NCBI RefSeq assembly: GCF_002803065.1
Contig: NZ_NNBL01000003.1
Location: 579,461-643,460 of the forward strand
Length of the DNA: 64,000 nt
Direction: 5' to 3'
From: Streptomyces sp. CB01635
GTDB taxonomy: Bacteria > Actinomycetota > Actinomycetes > Streptomycetales > Streptomycetaceae
The notes under the pieces are model-generated. The model searched no databases. It saw nothing but the letters and a program-made list of their open reading frames with translations, and had not been told where the DNA came from. Positions 16,687 to 29,423 of this stretch are shown here, one piece after another; position 1 is the stretch's first letter; each line of letters begins with the position of its first letter. The translations under genes were made by a program, and so were the position numbers.

Positions 16687-18477
16687 CTATCGCTGATGGT
16701 GGAGCCGTTCCAGCAGGAGATACGCACGTTGCTCGGCGGCCGCGAGTTCGGCGGGATCGATCCCCGCCGGCCACAGCTCTCCCGCGGCGGCGTCGTCGGC
16801 ATCGCGCAACTCGACCACTGCCAGCACCAGTTGGACCTGGACGACCGGGGGCTGGGGCCCCGAGCTCTCGGCCAGCGAACGTTCCGCCTGATCGGATGCC
16901 TGCGTGCAGGCGGCCAGCGCCCGCTCGACGCGCAGCGCGGCATGGTCATGGACCACCAGAAGGGCGCAGCCGAGCCCGACGACGATGCCGAGCACGCTCC
17001 CCAGCACGCGGTCGGCGACGAGTTCCCCGGCAGGGGCGGGGGCGGCGAGGTCGCTCATCAGCAGAGCCAGAGGGGTGAGGAAGACGACGCCAAGCCCGTA
17101 GTTGCGCGGGACGAAGTACTCAAGGAGGAATTCGAGCAGCACGATCACGCAGGCGAGTGCCACCGGCCTCGGGTCCGTGGCGAGCACACCGAGTGCGAGG
17201 AGCAGGCCGATGACCGTGCCGAGGGTGCGCTGGACGGCGCGCTGGGCCGTGGTGCGGAGGTTGACGGAGTGCAGCACGGCGGCGGCGGAGATCGACGCCC
17301 AGTAGCTGTGCTCAAGCCCTCCGGCCACGGCCAGCCCGCCCGCGATCCCGGTGCCCAGGACCATCCGCACCGCGGGAACGGCGAGGACGGCCCGGTGCTC
17401 GGGGCCACCAGCGCGTCGCCCCATCAGAAGTTCGGTGGCGCGCCAGGCGACAGGGCGGCCCGGTCCCGCCGCCGGCCCTGCGGCGGGCACAGACGCAGAA
17501 GCCGCGGCGGCGGCCTCGCTGTCCTCTACCGCCGGAGGCGGGACAGCCAGCTCCGGCAGAAGCGCGGGCGGTCGACGGCGCCGCTCGGTGAGGACACGAG
17601 CCTGCCGGAGCAGCTGCTCCGCCGTCGCGGCGGGGTCGACCGGCGCCCTGCGTGCCGAGCTGATCAGCAGCGACCACGACAGGTCGGTGAGGCGTACGAA
17701 GACTCCGTCCCGGCCGGCCTGGTGCGCCTGCGTCGGAGGCGCGATACCGAGGGAGTGGTATGCCTGCAGCACCGCAACCGTCGTACGGTGTCGCGCCTGC
17801 CGCGTGTCGCCGCCGGGTCCAGGCCCGCACAGCAGTCCCGCGAGCTCACGCAGGGCCCTGGCCACGGCGAATCTCTGCGGACGGTCCGGGTGCACCAGCC
17901 AGCCGGACACACCGAGTACCCAGGCGACCGCAGCGCCGGCCGCGGCAAGCCCGGTCTGCGGGAGAACTTCGGCGGTGGTGGGCGAGCCATTGGCCGCCAC
18001 CGCGAAGGAGAACAGCAGCAGCACCGCGCCGAGCCCGCTCAACCGGGTCGCGTCACACGCCAGCTTCGCCAGCCCGGCGACCACCGCCGTCGCCGCGACC
18101 ACGACGGCGGCACCCCAGCCACCGGCTCCCGGACGAACCCACGCGGCGAGCGCCGATCCGCAGCCCACGCACGCCGTCATGGCCACCGCGACCAGCGCGA
18201 GAACGCGAGCGCGACGCGGGTAGGGCAGGTTGCGCCCGAACGTCGTGGTGAAGGCGCCCAGCATCGCGTACACGGAAAGATCGGGCCGCCCGGCGATCGC
18301 CACCGGCAGCGCCACGAGAGCCATCGCCAAGGCGCCGCGTACGGCGAAGAGAAGAGCCCCGTCCGCCCGCTGGAGCGCGAGTGACCCGCGCGGGGAGAGG
18401 AGGCGCACCGCGCTGGTCACGGCATGCCGCCAACCGTGCCTGGTCACGGCGGCGAGTGGGCGGCGGGAAGAAGGCAT
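16687..18477 (-). CDS. FUSC family inner membrane protein
   Basis: A 596-residue membrane protein built as two repeats of five to six hydrophobic segments (about residues 40-190 and 360-500), each followed by a cytoplasmic helical region; this is the FUSC/aromatic acid exporter (AaeB/YccS-like) layout. The first repeat contains DLSVYAMLGAFTTTFGRNLPYPRR and the second YWASISAAAVLHSVNLRTTAQRA, the two equivalent signature regions. Function in actinobacteria is not established; export of aromatic or hydrophobic compounds is the family expectation. The ATG at 18477 is directly preceded by TATATACCGGAC, so a leaderless transcript is possible. The frame extends upstream but lacks coding character there. 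Confidence 0.82.
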   Translation of the reverse strand: MPSSRRPLAAVTRHGWRHAVTSAVRLLSPRGSLALQRADGALLFAVRGALAMALVALPVAIAGRPDLSVYAMLGAFTTTFGRNLPYPRRARVLALVAVAMTACVGCGSALAAWVRPGAGGWGAAVVVAATAVVAGLAKLACDATRLSGLGAVLLLFSFAVAANGSPTTAEVLPQTGLAAAGAAVAWVLGVSGWLVHPDRPQRFAVARALRELAGLLCGPGPGGDTRQARHRTTVAVLQAYHSLGIAPPTQAHQAGRDGVFVRLTDLSWSLLISSARRAPVDPAATAEQLLRQARVLTERRRRPPALLPELAVPPPAVEDSEAAAAASASVPAAGPAAGPGRPVAWRATELLMGRRAGGPEHRAVLAVPAVRMVLGTGIAGGLAVAGGLEHSYWASISAAAVLHSVNLRTTAQRAVQRTLGTVIGLLLALGVLATDPRPVALACVIVLLEFLLEYFVPRNYGLGVVFLTPLALLMSDLAAPAPAGELVADRVLGSVLGIVVGLGCALLVVHDHAALRVERALAACTQASDQAERSLAESSGPQPPVVQVQLVLAVVELRDADDAAAGELWPAGIDPAELAAAEQRAYLLLERLHHQR

Positions 18478-18658
18478 GTCCGGTATATACCACCGGCTCC
18501 GAGTGGAGTTTCCGATCTGAACGCAGCTGGTTCCAGCCGACTTGCAGCGGATCCGGCCGACGGCAGCCCACTGCACCGGATCCAGCTGCATCCAGTCTGT
18601 GCCCCCGCCGCAGGCTTCGCCAGGCTGGCCCGTGACGGAAAGACTAGTGTGTTGATCT

Positions 18659-19291
18659 ATGACCACATGGTTGCCCTTGTCCGCGGTTCCCCGGCTCGGT
18701 GCCGCCGTGGTTGGGGGTGCGGTGGTCGGGGCGATCGTCGGAGTGGTGAACAACGCGGCGCTGGGTGTTCTCTCCGGTATCGCCGCGACCGAACTGCTCT
18801 TCGTGCTGGCGGGCTGGGTGGTGCTGTGGCCGATGGACGCCAAAGCCACCCGGGTCAATGCCAGACGGGAGGACTTCCAGCCCATCACCGATGAGCTCGT
18901 GATCGTCGGCGTCGCCCTGTGTGGCCTGGTCGCCACCGTGCTGCTGCTCCTGCTCGGCAAATCCGAAAGCGGCCACGCCGCGGCGGCCGTGGCGCTCGGC
19001 GGCGTGTTCATGGCCTGGGCGGCACTCCATCTCATGTACGCCACGCGCTACGCGTACCTCTACTACACGGCCGCCGGCGGGATCGACTTCAACAACGACG
19101 ACCCGCCCGCGTACAGAGACTTCCTCTACTTCAGCTACAACCTCGGCATGACCTACCAGGTGTCCGACACCAACGTCTCGACCTCGACGATCCGCTCGGT
19201 GGTGCTGCGGCACTCGCTGCTGTCGTACGTGTTCGGCACCAGCATCCTCGCCACGACCATCAACCTCGTCACGGGAATCGTCACCGGCTGA
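18659..19291 (+). CDS. DUF1345 membrane protein
   Basis: A 210-residue membrane protein with five or six hydrophobic segments and the DUF1345 signature: [34 protein letters not shown] and [18 protein letters not shown]. The function of the family is unknown. It is divergent from the FUSC gene (about 180 bases between starts) and convergent with hsp20. No strong ribosome site is visible. Confidence 0.88.
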   Translation: MTTWLPLSAVPRLGAAVVGGAVVGAIVGVVNNAALGVLSGIAATELLFVLAGWVVLWPMDAKATRVNARREDFQPITDELVIVGVALCGLVATVLLLLLGKSESGHAAAAVALGGVFMAWAALHLMYATRYAYLYYTAAGGIDFNNDDPPAYRDFLYFSYNLGMTYQVSDTNVSTSTIRSVVLRHSLLSYVFGTSILATTINLVTGIVTG

Positions 19292-19375
19292 CATCCGCAC
19301 GACAGAACGTCTCCGCCGACAGGACGTCCGGAGCGGGCGGGGGGACACTGAGAGGGGACGTGCGCCGTTCGGCCC

Positions 19376-19849
19376 CTATCCTTCGCTGCCATCGGCGCGG
19401 ATTTCGATCGTTCGCCGCGTCACCGCCGCGGTCTTCGGCAGGCGCAACGTCAGGACGCCGTCCGCCATATCCGCCTCGATACGATCGATATCGACGTCGC
19501 CGGGAACGCGAACTCCATAGGAAAAGGTCCCGCACCGGCGACGCAGCGCATTTCCGTCCGTGGTTTCGTCGACGGCGCCGGAGATGTGAATTTCCCTGCC
19601 GTCCACCTCTACGTTCACGCGCTCACGAGGGACACCGGGCAGCTCCGCGCGCACCACATAGGCGACACCTGAGTCCGCTTCCTCCACCACGGGCATCCAG
19701 TGCTGCGAAGGCCCGGCCGGCTGCGAGGAGCGCTCCAGCAGACGGCTCACCTCGCCCCACAGGTGCTGAAGCTCCGTTGCCGGATCGGCCCCTGCCCACC
19801 AGGCAGTTCGTGCGGGATTCGACCGCGTGACGTCTGCGCGTTCCACCAT
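19376..19849 (-). CDS. Hsp20 / alpha-crystallin small heat shock protein
   Basis: A 157-residue chaperone. The alpha-crystallin domain spans about residues 50-145: YVVRAELPGVPRERVNVEVDGREIHISG, FSYGVRVPGDVDIDRIEADMADGVLTLRLPK. It should form oligomers that hold unfolded proteins. The ATG at 19849 is preceded by GGAGAG. It is divergent from a Clp ATPase gene with 224 bases between starts; together they form a holdase plus disaggregase pair. In the intergenic space CTTGAGT at about 20034-20040 resembles half of a HspR-type HAIR site, but no matching second half is nearby, so I do not call an operator. Confidence 0.9.
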   Translation of the reverse strand: MVERADVTRSNPARTAWWAGADPATELQHLWGEVSRLLERSSQPAGPSQHWMPVVEEADSGVAYVVRAELPGVPRERVNVEVDGREIHISGAVDETTDGNALRRRCGTFSYGVRVPGDVDIDRIEADMADGVLTLRLPKTAAVTRRTIEIRADGSEG

Positions 19850-20073
19850 GATGTGCTCTCCGACTCCGTCGACTCTCGCGGCGCTCACCCGCCGGATTCT
19901 CTCGACGACAGCCTGCGTCCCCGGCCGCCCGCCCGCAATCAGGCCCGCGCCATTGGGTTGCATTCCCCTCCGCACTCAATTCCGGCGCTCAGGTACAGCG
20001 ATTTCGCTGCTGTTGCGGCCCAGCTGACATCGCGCTTGAGTTGAACCAATCTCTCTCTCCATCAGGAGCAGGA

Positions 20074-22629
20074 ATGTCGATGTCCTTCGGTTCAGGGTTC
20101 GGCTCGTCCGACCCCTTCAGCGACTTGTTCAACCGGTTCTTCGGAATGTCGCCGGCATCCTCACCGCCGGCCGTCCAACGCGTGCCGATCGGACGGCTCT
20201 TGACGGATTCGTCGCTGGAACTCCTCAGTCTCGCCGCCCAGAAGGCGATCGAGGACGGAACCTCCGATCTCGATACCGAGCACCTGCTCTGGGCGACCAC
20301 GAAGATCGATCCGACCCGGAAGCTGCTCTCCCAGATCGGTGTGGACCCCGACGCGCTGTCGACGGAAGTCGCCGCAGTCCTTCCACAGGAGTCAGGCCAG
20401 CCGTCGGCGGAGCCCGGACTCACCCCGGCGGCCAAGCGCACGCTCCAGGCCGCCTACTCGCACTCGCAGGCGGCCGGGGCCTCGTACATCGGCCCCGAGC
20501 ACATCCTCGCCGCGCTCCTGAGCGACTCCGACAGTGGCGCCGCCCGACTGCTGCGCGCGCAGGGCTTCAGCCCGGACCGGCTGGAGAGCCTCGCGGATCA
20601 GGCGTCCCGCACGGAAGGGTCCGCGGAGGCCAAGAAGCCGGCGACGACGCTCGACGAGTACGGCCGGGACCTGACGGAGGACGCGAAGGCGGGAATGCTC
20701 GACCCGGTCGTGGGGCGGGCCGACGAGATCGAGCAGACCGTCGAGATCCTCTCGCGGCGCTCCAAGAACAACCCTGTACTCATCGGCGAGCCCGGCGTCG
20801 GAAAGACCGCCATCGTGGAGGGCCTGGCCCAGCGCATCGTGGCGGGTGAGGTCCCGGAAACCCTGAAGGACAAGCGAGTTGTCTCGCTCGACCTCTCCGG
20901 CATGGTGGCCGGCGCGCAGTACCGCGGCCAGTTCGAGGAGCGCCTGAAGAAGGTCATCGAGGACGTCCAGGAGGCCAGCGGCAGCATCATCCTGTTCATC
21001 GACGAGTTGCACACCGTCGTGGGCGCGGGAGCGACGGGCGAGGGCTCCATGGACGCGGGCAACATGCTGAAGCCCGCCCTCGCGCGTGGTGAGCTGCAGC
21101 TCGTGGGCGCGACGACCATCGACGAGTACCGCAAGCACATCGAGAAGGACGCCGCTCTGGAGCGCCGCTTCCAGCCCGTCCTGATCCCGGAGCCGACCGT
21201 CGAGCAGACCGTGCAGATCCTGGAGGGGCTGCGGGACGCGTACGAGGCCCACCACCAGGTCCGCTTCGCAGACGGCGCCCTGGCGGCGGCGGCCGAGCTC
21301 TCCGACCGCTACATCAGCGACCGGTTCCTGCCGGACAAGGCCATCGACCTGATGGACCAGGCAGGCGCGCGTGTGCGGCTGCGCAGCGCCGGGCGCTCCA
21401 CCGAGGTCGTCAGCCGCGAGGACCGCATCGCCAAGCTGCGGCGTGAGCAGCAACAGGCCGTGGCCGGTGAGGACTTCGAGAAGGCGTCGGAGTTCAAGCG
21501 GCAGATCGCCGAGCTGGAGGGCGAGCTCGCGGGCATCGAGGAGCGGCGCGAGGGCGTCGTCTCGGTCACCGAGGGCGACATCGCCGACGTCGTGTCCCGT
21601 CGCACCGGCATCCCGGTCTCCCAGCTCACCGCGAGCGAGAAGGAGAAGCTCCTCAACCTCGAGGCGGAGATGCACTCGCGGATCGTCGGCCAGGACGAGG
21701 CGGTCACCGCGGTCTCCGAGGCCGTGCGGCGCAACCGCGCGGGCATGGGCGACCCCAACCGTCCCGTGGGCTCGTTCCTCTTCCTCGGCCCCACCGGCGT
21801 CGGCAAGACCGAACTCGCGAAGACCCTCGCCGACCTGCTGTTCGGCGACGAGGATCACATGATCCGCTTCGACATGAGCGAGTTCCAGGAGAAGCACACG
21901 GTCGCCCGCCTCGTCGGCGCCCCTCCCGGATACGTCGGCTACGAGGAGGCCGGCCAGCTCACCGAGAAGGTCCGCCGACAGCCGTACAGCGTCGTGCTGT
22001 TCGACGAGGTGGAGAAGGCACACCCCGACGTCTTCAACACCCTGCTCCAGATCCTCGACGACGGACGTCTCACCGACGGCCAGGGCCGCACGGTCGACTT
22101 CCGCCACTGCGTCATCATCATGACGTCGAACATCGGCGCCCACCGGATCCTCGCGCACCACGGCGACGTGTCCGAGATCAAGGGCGAGCTGATGGAGGAC
22201 CTGCACTCCCGGTTCCTGCCCGAGTTCCTCAACCGCATCGACGACATCATCATCTTCCACGCCCTCACCGAGGACGACCTGTCGCAGATCGTGGACCACC
22301 TCCTGGACCAGAGCAAGCGCCGGGTGCTCGGACAGGGCATGACCCTGGACGTCACCGAGGCGGCCAAGAAGCTGCTCGTCGCCCACGGTCACCAGCCGGA
22401 GTTCGGCGCGCGTCCGCTGCGGCGCACGATCCAGGCCGAACTCGACAACCGCATCGCGTCGATCCTGCTGAGCGGTGACGCGGAGCCCGGGGACACCATC
22501 GTCGCGGACGTGGAGAACGACACCATCCACTGCACCGTGCGCAAGGACGCCGCCGGGGAGAAGGCGAAGGCCGAAGGGACCGCGGAGGACCCGCCCGCGG
22601 CCGAGGCGCAGCAGACTCCCGATGCCTGA
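20074..22629 (+). CDS. Clp family AAA+ ATPase (ClpC-like short middle domain, no visible ClpP loop)
   Basis: An 851-residue protein. A low-complexity N-tail ([19 protein letters not shown]) precedes two Clp-N repeats (about 40-175). AAA-1 has GEPGVGKT at ~238 and [12 protein letters not shown]-like short middle segment ([18 protein letters not shown]) follows. AAA-2 has GPTGVGKT at ~572 and [11 protein letters not shown], and a D2-small domain closes the protein. It lacks the ~120-residue ClpB coiled coil. Also, after [15 protein letters not shown] the sequence goes straight to the [12 protein letters not shown] block without the insertion carrying the hydrophobic ClpP-docking tripeptide of ClpC. 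I infer unfolding or disaggregation without ClpP. The ATG at 20074 follows AGGAGCAGG. Confidence 0.87.
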   Translation: MSMSFGSGFGSSDPFSDLFNRFFGMSPASSPPAVQRVPIGRLLTDSSLELLSLAAQKAIEDGTSDLDTEHLLWATTKIDPTRKLLSQIGVDPDALSTEVAAVLPQESGQPSAEPGLTPAAKRTLQAAYSHSQAAGASYIGPEHILAALLSDSDSGAARLLRAQGFSPDRLESLADQASRTEGSAEAKKPATTLDEYGRDLTEDAKAGMLDPVVGRADEIEQTVEILSRRSKNNPVLIGEPGVGKTAIVEGLAQRIVAGEVPETLKDKRVVSLDLSGMVAGAQYRGQFEERLKKVIEDVQEASGSIILFIDELHTVVGAGATGEGSMDAGNMLKPALARGELQLVGATTIDEYRKHIEKDAALERRFQPVLIPEPTVEQTVQILEGLRDAYEAHHQVRFADGALAAAAELSDRYISDRFLPDKAIDLMDQAGARVRLRSAGRSTEVVSREDRIAKLRREQQQAVAGEDFEKASEFKRQIAELEGELAGIEERREGVVSVTEGDIADVVSRRTGIPVSQLTASEKEKLLNLEAEMHSRIVGQDEAVTAVSEAVRRNRAGMGDPNRPVGSFLFLGPTGVGKTELAKTLADLLFGDEDHMIRFDMSEFQEKHTVARLVGAPPGYVGYEEAGQLTEKVRRQPYSVVLFDEVEKAHPDVFNTLLQILDDGRLTDGQGRTVDFRHCVIIMTSNIGAHRILAHHGDVSEIKGELMEDLHSRFLPEFLNRIDDIIIFHALTEDDLSQIVDHLLDQSKRRVLGQGMTLDVTEAAKKLLVAHGHQPEFGARPLRRTIQAELDNRIASILLSGDAEPGDTIVADVENDTIHCTVRKDAAGEKAKAEGTAEDPPAAEAQQTPDA

Positions 22630-22672
22630 TCCGGTCGGGCGCGCCTGACGGCGCCTGAACCAAGGAGGACAC

Positions 22673-22948
22673 ATGGTCCATCACCACAAGTCCAACCGAG
22701 CCGTCGAGGGCAACCCCGACGACCGGCGCGGCATGCCCCTGCGCCCCAACGTGGATGCACTCGAAAGGCGCACCCAGGAGGACCTGCGGGACGTCGGGCT
22801 GCGCGTGAAGAAGCCCGAGCGGCCCGCGAAGCAGTACGAGGAGATCCAGCGGGAGGTCGACCGCGAGGTCGACAGCGGCGAGATGCCCAGCGGCAAGATG
22901 TCCCGGGCGGAGCGGCAGGCCTTCCCGCCGACCCGCTACGACACGTGA
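22673..22948 (+). CDS. small charged protein, unknown
   Basis: A 91-residue highly charged soluble protein (MVHHHKSNRAVEGNPDDRRG) rich in Arg, Glu and Pro, with KYEEIQREVDREVD-type helix and no domain that I recognise. AAGGAGG precedes the ATG. It follows the Clp ATPase gene by 43 bases and precedes the Gre-like gene by 46, so it is probably in the same stress operon. Confidence 0.65.
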   Translation: MVHHHKSNRAVEGNPDDRRGMPLRPNVDALERRTQEDLRDVGLRVKKPERPAKQYEEIQREVDREVDSGEMPSGKMSRAERQAFPPTRYDT

Positions 22949-22994
22949 CCTTCCCGCGGACGCAGACCGGCCACGACAAGTGAAGGGAGCAGGA

Positions 22995-23456
22995 ATGAGC
23001 GGAGAGCCCGAACCGATGAGCGCCACCGAGCGCCGCGCGCTCGAGCAGGAACTCGCCGACGTGACGGCCGAACGCGACGCGGACGCCGCCACGTTGCAGG
23101 ACACCACCGAGGTAGGCGACCGTGCCGACCAGGCCGACGAGTTGATCCGCTCCGACGAGACGCACCGTCTCGACGCCCGCATCGACGAGATCAAGGTGCG
23201 CCTGCGCGGCGCCGCCGACGCGGGCCGGCCCAGCACGGACGTGGTGGGCGTGGGCAGCACGCTCAAGGTGCGGTACTCGGACGACTCGGTGGCGACCATC
23301 CAGATCGGCGAGGGCGCGGCGGTACTGGACCGGACGCTGGTCACCGCCGACAGCCCGCTCGGCAGCGCGTTGCTCGGTCACCGGGCCGGCGACAGTGTCA
23401 GCTATGACGCGCCCGACGGGCAGGCGACGGTGACGGTCGTGTCCGTCGGCGAGTAG
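22995..23456 (+). CDS. GreA/GreB-like transcription factor homologue
   Basis: A 153-residue protein with an N-terminal coiled coil (ATERRALEQELADVTAERDAD, then EVGDRADQADELIRSDETHRLDARIDEIKVRL) and a C-terminal FKBP-like Gre domain (VVGVGSTLKVRYSDDSVATIQIG; SPLGSALLGHRAGDSVSY). True GreA has acidic residues at the coiled-coil tip for RNA cleavage. Here the tip around AERDADAATLQD is acidic, but the protein is divergent, so it may be a Gre-like stress factor acting in the RNA polymerase secondary channel. AGGGAGCAGG precedes the ATG. It closes the stress operon. Confidence 0.78.
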   Translation: MSGEPEPMSATERRALEQELADVTAERDADAATLQDTTEVGDRADQADELIRSDETHRLDARIDEIKVRLRGAADAGRPSTDVVGVGSTLKVRYSDDSVATIQIGEGAAVLDRTLVTADSPLGSALLGHRAGDSVSYDAPDGQATVTVVSVGE

Positions 23457-23466
23457 CCGGATGTCT

Positions 23467-24396
23467 CTAGGAGACCCCGGGACCACCGGGGAGGCGTTCC
23501 AGCGCGGCCGCCACATCGGTGTGCCGGGCGACGTCCGTCAGCGCGCGGGCCATGACCGAACCCGGCTCGCGGGCCGTGACCACCAGTCCGACCGGCACGG
23601 TCCGGGAGGGTTCGACGAGTGGCACCGCGCGCATGCCGTGCGGGACGCCGAAGACATGCAGCCACGCGTGCGGCACGATGCTGGCCCACCGGCCCGTCCT
23701 GACATGGGCGAACAGCGCGCCCACCGAGTCGGTCTCGACCCGGGGCGACGGCCGGGTCCCGGCCTCGGCGAACACCTCGTCCAGCACGCGGCGCCCCTGC
23801 ATGGAGTCCGTCAGCAGGCACAGCGGCAGCCTTGACGCCTCCGTCCACGTGGCCGTCGTGCGATGCGCCAGGGCATCGGCGGCCGTGATCAGGAGCACGT
23901 ACCGCTCCTCGTACAGCGGGACGGTGTTGAAGTTCTCCGCAAGGTCCTTGTGCAGATAGGTGATTCCGGCGTCGATCTCGAAATTCTGCAGCTGGCGGAG
24001 GATGTCCCGCGACTGGAGGTCCGCTATCACCTCCACGGTCACCAGCGGGTGTTCCGCGCAGAACGGGCCGGTCAGCAGGGAGACGGCGCCGGACGCGGTC
24101 GGGACCGAGCCGATCCGCATCCGGCCGCTCAGTCCGGTGCGCAGCGCGCCGACCTCGTCCTTGAGCGCGTCACGATCGGCGAGGATCCGCTGCGCCCACA
24201 CCACGATGCGTTCGCCCTCGGGTGTGAGGCCCTCGTATTTGCGGCCGCGCCGGACCAGCGGCACGTCCAGCTCGTCCTCCAGCTTGCGGATCGCCTCGGA
24301 GAGGGCGGGCTGGGAGACGTAACAGGCCTGGGCGGCGCGGGCGAAGTGGCGCTCCCGCGAGAGGGCCACCAGGTATTCGAGTTGGCGAAACAGCAC
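23467..24396 (-). CDS. LysR family regulator
   Basis: A 309-residue LTTR. The N-terminal winged helix-turn-helix is unmistakable (LEYLVALSRERHFARAAQACYVSQPALSEAIRKLEDEL), and the effector domain begins near residue 90 (RIGSVPTASGAVSLLTGPF). It is the last gene on the strand of fdhF, MFS and fdhD, so it probably regulates the molybdenum-enzyme locus; a TGATA-N9-TATCA dyad in the fdhF-moaA divergent region is a candidate site. Confidence 0.88.
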   Translation of the reverse strand: MLFRQLEYLVALSRERHFARAAQACYVSQPALSEAIRKLEDELDVPLVRRGRKYEGLTPEGERIVVWAQRILADRDALKDEVGALRTGLSGRMRIGSVPTASGAVSLLTGPFCAEHPLVTVEVIADLQSRDILRQLQNFEIDAGITYLHKDLAENFNTVPLYEERYVLLITAADALAHRTTATWTEASRLPLCLLTDSMQGRRVLDEVFAEAGTRPSPRVETDSVGALFAHVRTGRWASIVPHAWLHVFGVPHGMRAVPLVEPSRTVPVGLVVTAREPGSVMARALTDVARHTDVAAALERLPGGPGVS

Positions 24397-24472
24397 GCCA
24401 TGGGTCTACCCGACGGCCCAGGGGAATGCCAACCGGGCTCGCTGGCCGCCGGACGAGTCACCGGCCGGGGCA

Positions 24473-25309
24473 TCAGGCCACGGGCACCTGTTCCAGCCGC
24501 TCGGCGCCGGTGTAGACGTTCATCGAGGTGCCGCGCAGGAAGCCGATCAGGGTCAGTCCGCTCTCGGCTGCGAGGTCCACGGCGAGCGAGGACGGGGCGG
24601 AGACGGCCGCCAGCATGGGGACTCCGGCCATCAGCGCCTTCTGCACCAGCTCGAAGGAGGCCCGGCCGCTCACCATCAGAACGGTCTCGCGCAGCGGCAG
24701 CAGCCCCTCGCGCAGAGCGAAGCCGACCACCTTGTCGACGGCGTTGTGCCGGCCGACGTCCTCGCGCAGGCACAGCAGTTCGCCGTCGGCGTTGAACAGG
24801 CCGGCGGCGTGCAGGCCGCCCGTGCTGTCGAACACCTTCTGGGCCGCCCGCAGCCGGTCCGGAAGCGCCGTCACCAGCTCCGGACCGACGCGCAGCGGAT
24901 CCTCGGAGACGGTCCACGCCGCAGTGGTGCGCACCGCGTCCAGGCTGGCCTTGCCGCACAGTCCGCACGAGGACGTGGTGTAGAAGTTCCGCTCCAGAGA
25001 GGCGTCGGGTGCGGCCACGCCGGGGGCCAGGGCCACGTCCACGACGTTGTACGTATTGCCGCCGTCGGCCGTGGCGCCCGCGCAGTAACGGATCCCCGTC
25101 ACATCGTCGCCGGTGTGCACCACGCCCTCGCTCACCAGGAAACCGGCCGCGAGATCGAAGTCGTCGCCCGGTGTCCGCATGGTCACCGTGAGCGCACGTC
25201 CACCCACCCTGATCTCCATCGGCTCCTCGACGGCCATGGTGTCCGGCCGGTACGAGGACACCCCGTCCCGAACTCGCAGCACACGCCGGCGCGCGGTCAC
25301 GCGTCCCAT
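24473..25309 (-). CDS. fdhD: formate dehydrogenase accessory sulfurtransferase FdhD
   Basis: A 278-residue FdhD. It transfers sulfur from IscS to the molybdenum/tungsten cofactor of formate dehydrogenases. The conserved [12 protein letters not shown] holds the CxxC cysteines needed for transfer (about residue 118). [12 protein letters not shown] near the C-terminus is also conserved, and [14 protein letters not shown] is the cofactor-binding block. Length is typical. It sits with the FdhF-type oxidoreductase and Moco synthesis genes, which fits its role. Confidence 0.93.
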   Translation of the reverse strand: MGRVTARRRVLRVRDGVSSYRPDTMAVEEPMEIRVGGRALTVTMRTPGDDFDLAAGFLVSEGVVHTGDDVTGIRYCAGATADGGNTYNVVDVALAPGVAAPDASLERNFYTTSSCGLCGKASLDAVRTTAAWTVSEDPLRVGPELVTALPDRLRAAQKVFDSTGGLHAAGLFNADGELLCLREDVGRHNAVDKVVGFALREGLLPLRETVLMVSGRASFELVQKALMAGVPMLAAVSAPSSLAVDLAAESGLTLIGFLRGTSMNVYTGAERLEQVPVA

Positions 25310-25391
25310 GATGGTGCTCCTCTCCTCGGAGCAGTACTCCGATGTCGTCGACGATATGACGCGTGGCGGACCACGTCCTGCGGCCGCGCCA

Positions 25392-26591
25392 TCAGGGAAG
25401 ACTCCGGCGGCTGTACCCAGCTGTGACAGCCAGGCACAGCAGGCCCATGGCCGCCATGCCCGCCAGGAGCGCCGGATAGGGGGCGGTGCCCGCGCCCGCC
25501 GTGAGGGCGAGCAGGAGCGGTGTGAGGAAGCCGCTGTAGGTGGCGCCCTGGTAGAGGACCGCCGTCGAGGGGTGGGCCTTCGGCGGCATGAGCCGCTCGA
25601 TCTCCATCAGGCCCGCCGCCGGAGTGAGCCCGTAGCCGGCCCCGAGCAGGGCCGCCGCGGCCATCACGAGACCGGCGGAGTTCTGGTGCGCGGCGATCGC
25701 GCCCACCGTGAGTCCGCCGATCACGGTGACCATGCCGGTCAGAGTGGCCCGCGCGCTGTGCGCATGGTCCAGCCGTACGGCCAGGGGCTGGACGACGATG
25801 CCCATGGTGAGCGTCAGCGCCGTCACGAGACCGCTGAAGAGCGGCGCGTATCCGGGAACCCGGTTCGCCACCAGTGGCGGCAGCACGACGTACGCCACGG
25901 TCGCGGCGCCGAAGACCGCCGGGCTCGCGGGAAGCACGACCCACAGGAAGCGCCTGTTCCCGACGACCGCCCGGTGCAGGTCCACGATGCGGGACGGCAC
26001 CGGGGCGGCACCGGGTGCCGGCGCCGTCTCCGGTACGCGGCGGGTCGCGCCCAGCACCAGCAGGGCCAGCAGACAGTGGGCGAGGCCGGGCAGCACCATC
26101 GGATGCGGCAGCCACTCGGCGAAAGCGCCCGCCGTCACCGCACCCGCCGCGAAGCCACCACCGGTGGCGTACGTCGCGCGCCGGTCACCGGCATCCGGGC
26201 GTCCGGCCCAGGCCGACAGCTCCCGAAGCCATTTGGTCCCCGCGGTCAGGACGACACCTGCCGCGAATCCGGTGGCCAGCCGGCTCAGGTAGACGGCGCT
26301 CGGGCTCACCGGCGCCGCCGCCAGCAGGGCGCTCGCGGCGGCGGACAGGGCGAGGGCGGGCCGGACCGTGAGGCATCGGCCGAACCTGTCCGCGGCCGGG
26401 CCGCCGAGCAGCAGGCCGGGGAGCAGACCCAGCAGGTAGGTGGTGAACATGGCGGCGACCGGGACGGGAGGCCAGTGCTCCTGCGTCCGGTACACCACCG
26501 CGAGCGGGGTGAACTGGTTCGCGCCCCACCCGGCGGCGAACACCGCGGCCGCCGCCGGAAGCCAGCCGCGGACGGCGCGAGATGCGGGCAT
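25392..26591 (-). CDS. MFS transporter
   Basis: A 399-residue 12-helix major facilitator protein. [17 protein letters not shown] is the loop 2-3 motif, and a Pro/Ala-rich central loop lies near [14 protein letters not shown]. The ATG at 26591 ([12 protein letters not shown]) is preferred because the preceding codons lack coding character and GAAAGG lies upstream. It stands between fdhF and fdhD on the same strand, so it may move formate, oxyanions or a substrate of the oxidoreductase, but the sequence alone gives no substrate. Confidence 0.83.
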   Translation of the reverse strand: MPASRAVRGWLPAAAAVFAAGWGANQFTPLAVVYRTQEHWPPVPVAAMFTTYLLGLLPGLLLGGPAADRFGRCLTVRPALALSAAASALLAAAPVSPSAVYLSRLATGFAAGVVLTAGTKWLRELSAWAGRPDAGDRRATYATGGGFAAGAVTAGAFAEWLPHPMVLPGLAHCLLALLVLGATRRVPETAPAPGAAPVPSRIVDLHRAVVGNRRFLWVVLPASPAVFGAATVAYVVLPPLVANRVPGYAPLFSGLVTALTLTMGIVVQPLAVRLDHAHSARATLTGMVTVIGGLTVGAIAAHQNSAGLVMAAAALLGAGYGLTPAAGLMEIERLMPPKAHPSTAVLYQGATYSGFLTPLLLALTAGAGTAPYPALLAGMAAMGLLCLAVTAGYSRRSLP

Positions 26592-26624
26592 GCAGGCAAG
26601 TACCTTTCTGAACACGGCGCTTCG

Positions 26625-26643
26625 GCCCGCCGTCGCGGCGGGC
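26625..26643. terminator. hairpin between fdhF-like gene and MFS gene
   Basis: GCCCGCCG, loop TCG, CGGCGGGC: eight perfect G/C pairs between the fdhF stop and the MFS start. It may attenuate read-through; there is no T-run. Confidence 0.45.
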
Positions 26644-26696
26644 ACTCCGAGGACTCCGACACTCCCTGAACTGCCTTGGAGGTGCCGTGTGTTGGG

Positions 26697-28991
<2,295 letters not shown>

Positions 28992-29174
28992 GATCTGGTC
29001 TGCCTCTTTCTTCCATGCACCTGGGCGGACGGGTCCCCGGGAAACGGCGGCCTGTTCTGCGTGTTCGCTTTTACCGCGGTTTACTCATGCGCGCCGGATA
29101 CGTTTTCGCGTCATCGCCGCGAGAGAAGCTTCCTGCAATCTGCGTGGCGCGTCAAAGAGGCATTTCCGATCACC

Positions 29175-29193
29175 TGATAGGTACCGCTTATCA
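29175..29193. promoter_or_regulatory. LysR-type dyad TGATA-N9-TATCA
   Basis: TGATAGGTACCGCTTATCA lies between the divergent fdhF-like and moaA genes, the expected position for the site of the locus LysR regulator. The rest of this 430-base region holds a moaA promoter and no gene or recognisable Moco riboswitch. Confidence 0.4.
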
Positions 29194-29267
29194 AGGAGGA
29201 TTCCCTTGTCCTGCCTGGGGTCTGAGGCTCGATAGCCCCGACCGATCATGCCATCGAGAACCCCTCT

Positions 29268-29296
29268 TTGACTTCTTGGGGAAACCTTTCCATGAT
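29268..29296 (+). promoter_or_regulatory. probable moaA promoter
   Basis: TTGACT at 29268-29273, a 17-base spacer, then CATGAT at 29291-29296, about 120 bases before the moaA GTG. Both hexamers are one base from consensus. Confidence 0.5.
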
Positions 29297-29423
29297 GATC
29301 GACGAGTAAGGAAAAGGTGGAGTGGAGAAAGGCTTCGGATTCCGACCCCTGGATAATTCGCGAACCTTGGTCTCTAATGTTTCACCAACCCCGGCTACCG
29401 GTATTTCATGGGAGGGCGCAACC

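Noticed and set aside
20034..20040. HspR-type HAIR operator before the Clp gene
   Set aside because: Only one half-site (CTTGAGT) is present; the inverted partner at the required seven-base spacing is missing.
28992..29423. Molybdenum-cofactor riboswitch in the fdhF-moaA intergenic region
   Set aside because: I could not recognise the conserved core of the Moco motif by eye; a covariance-model search would be needed to support it.
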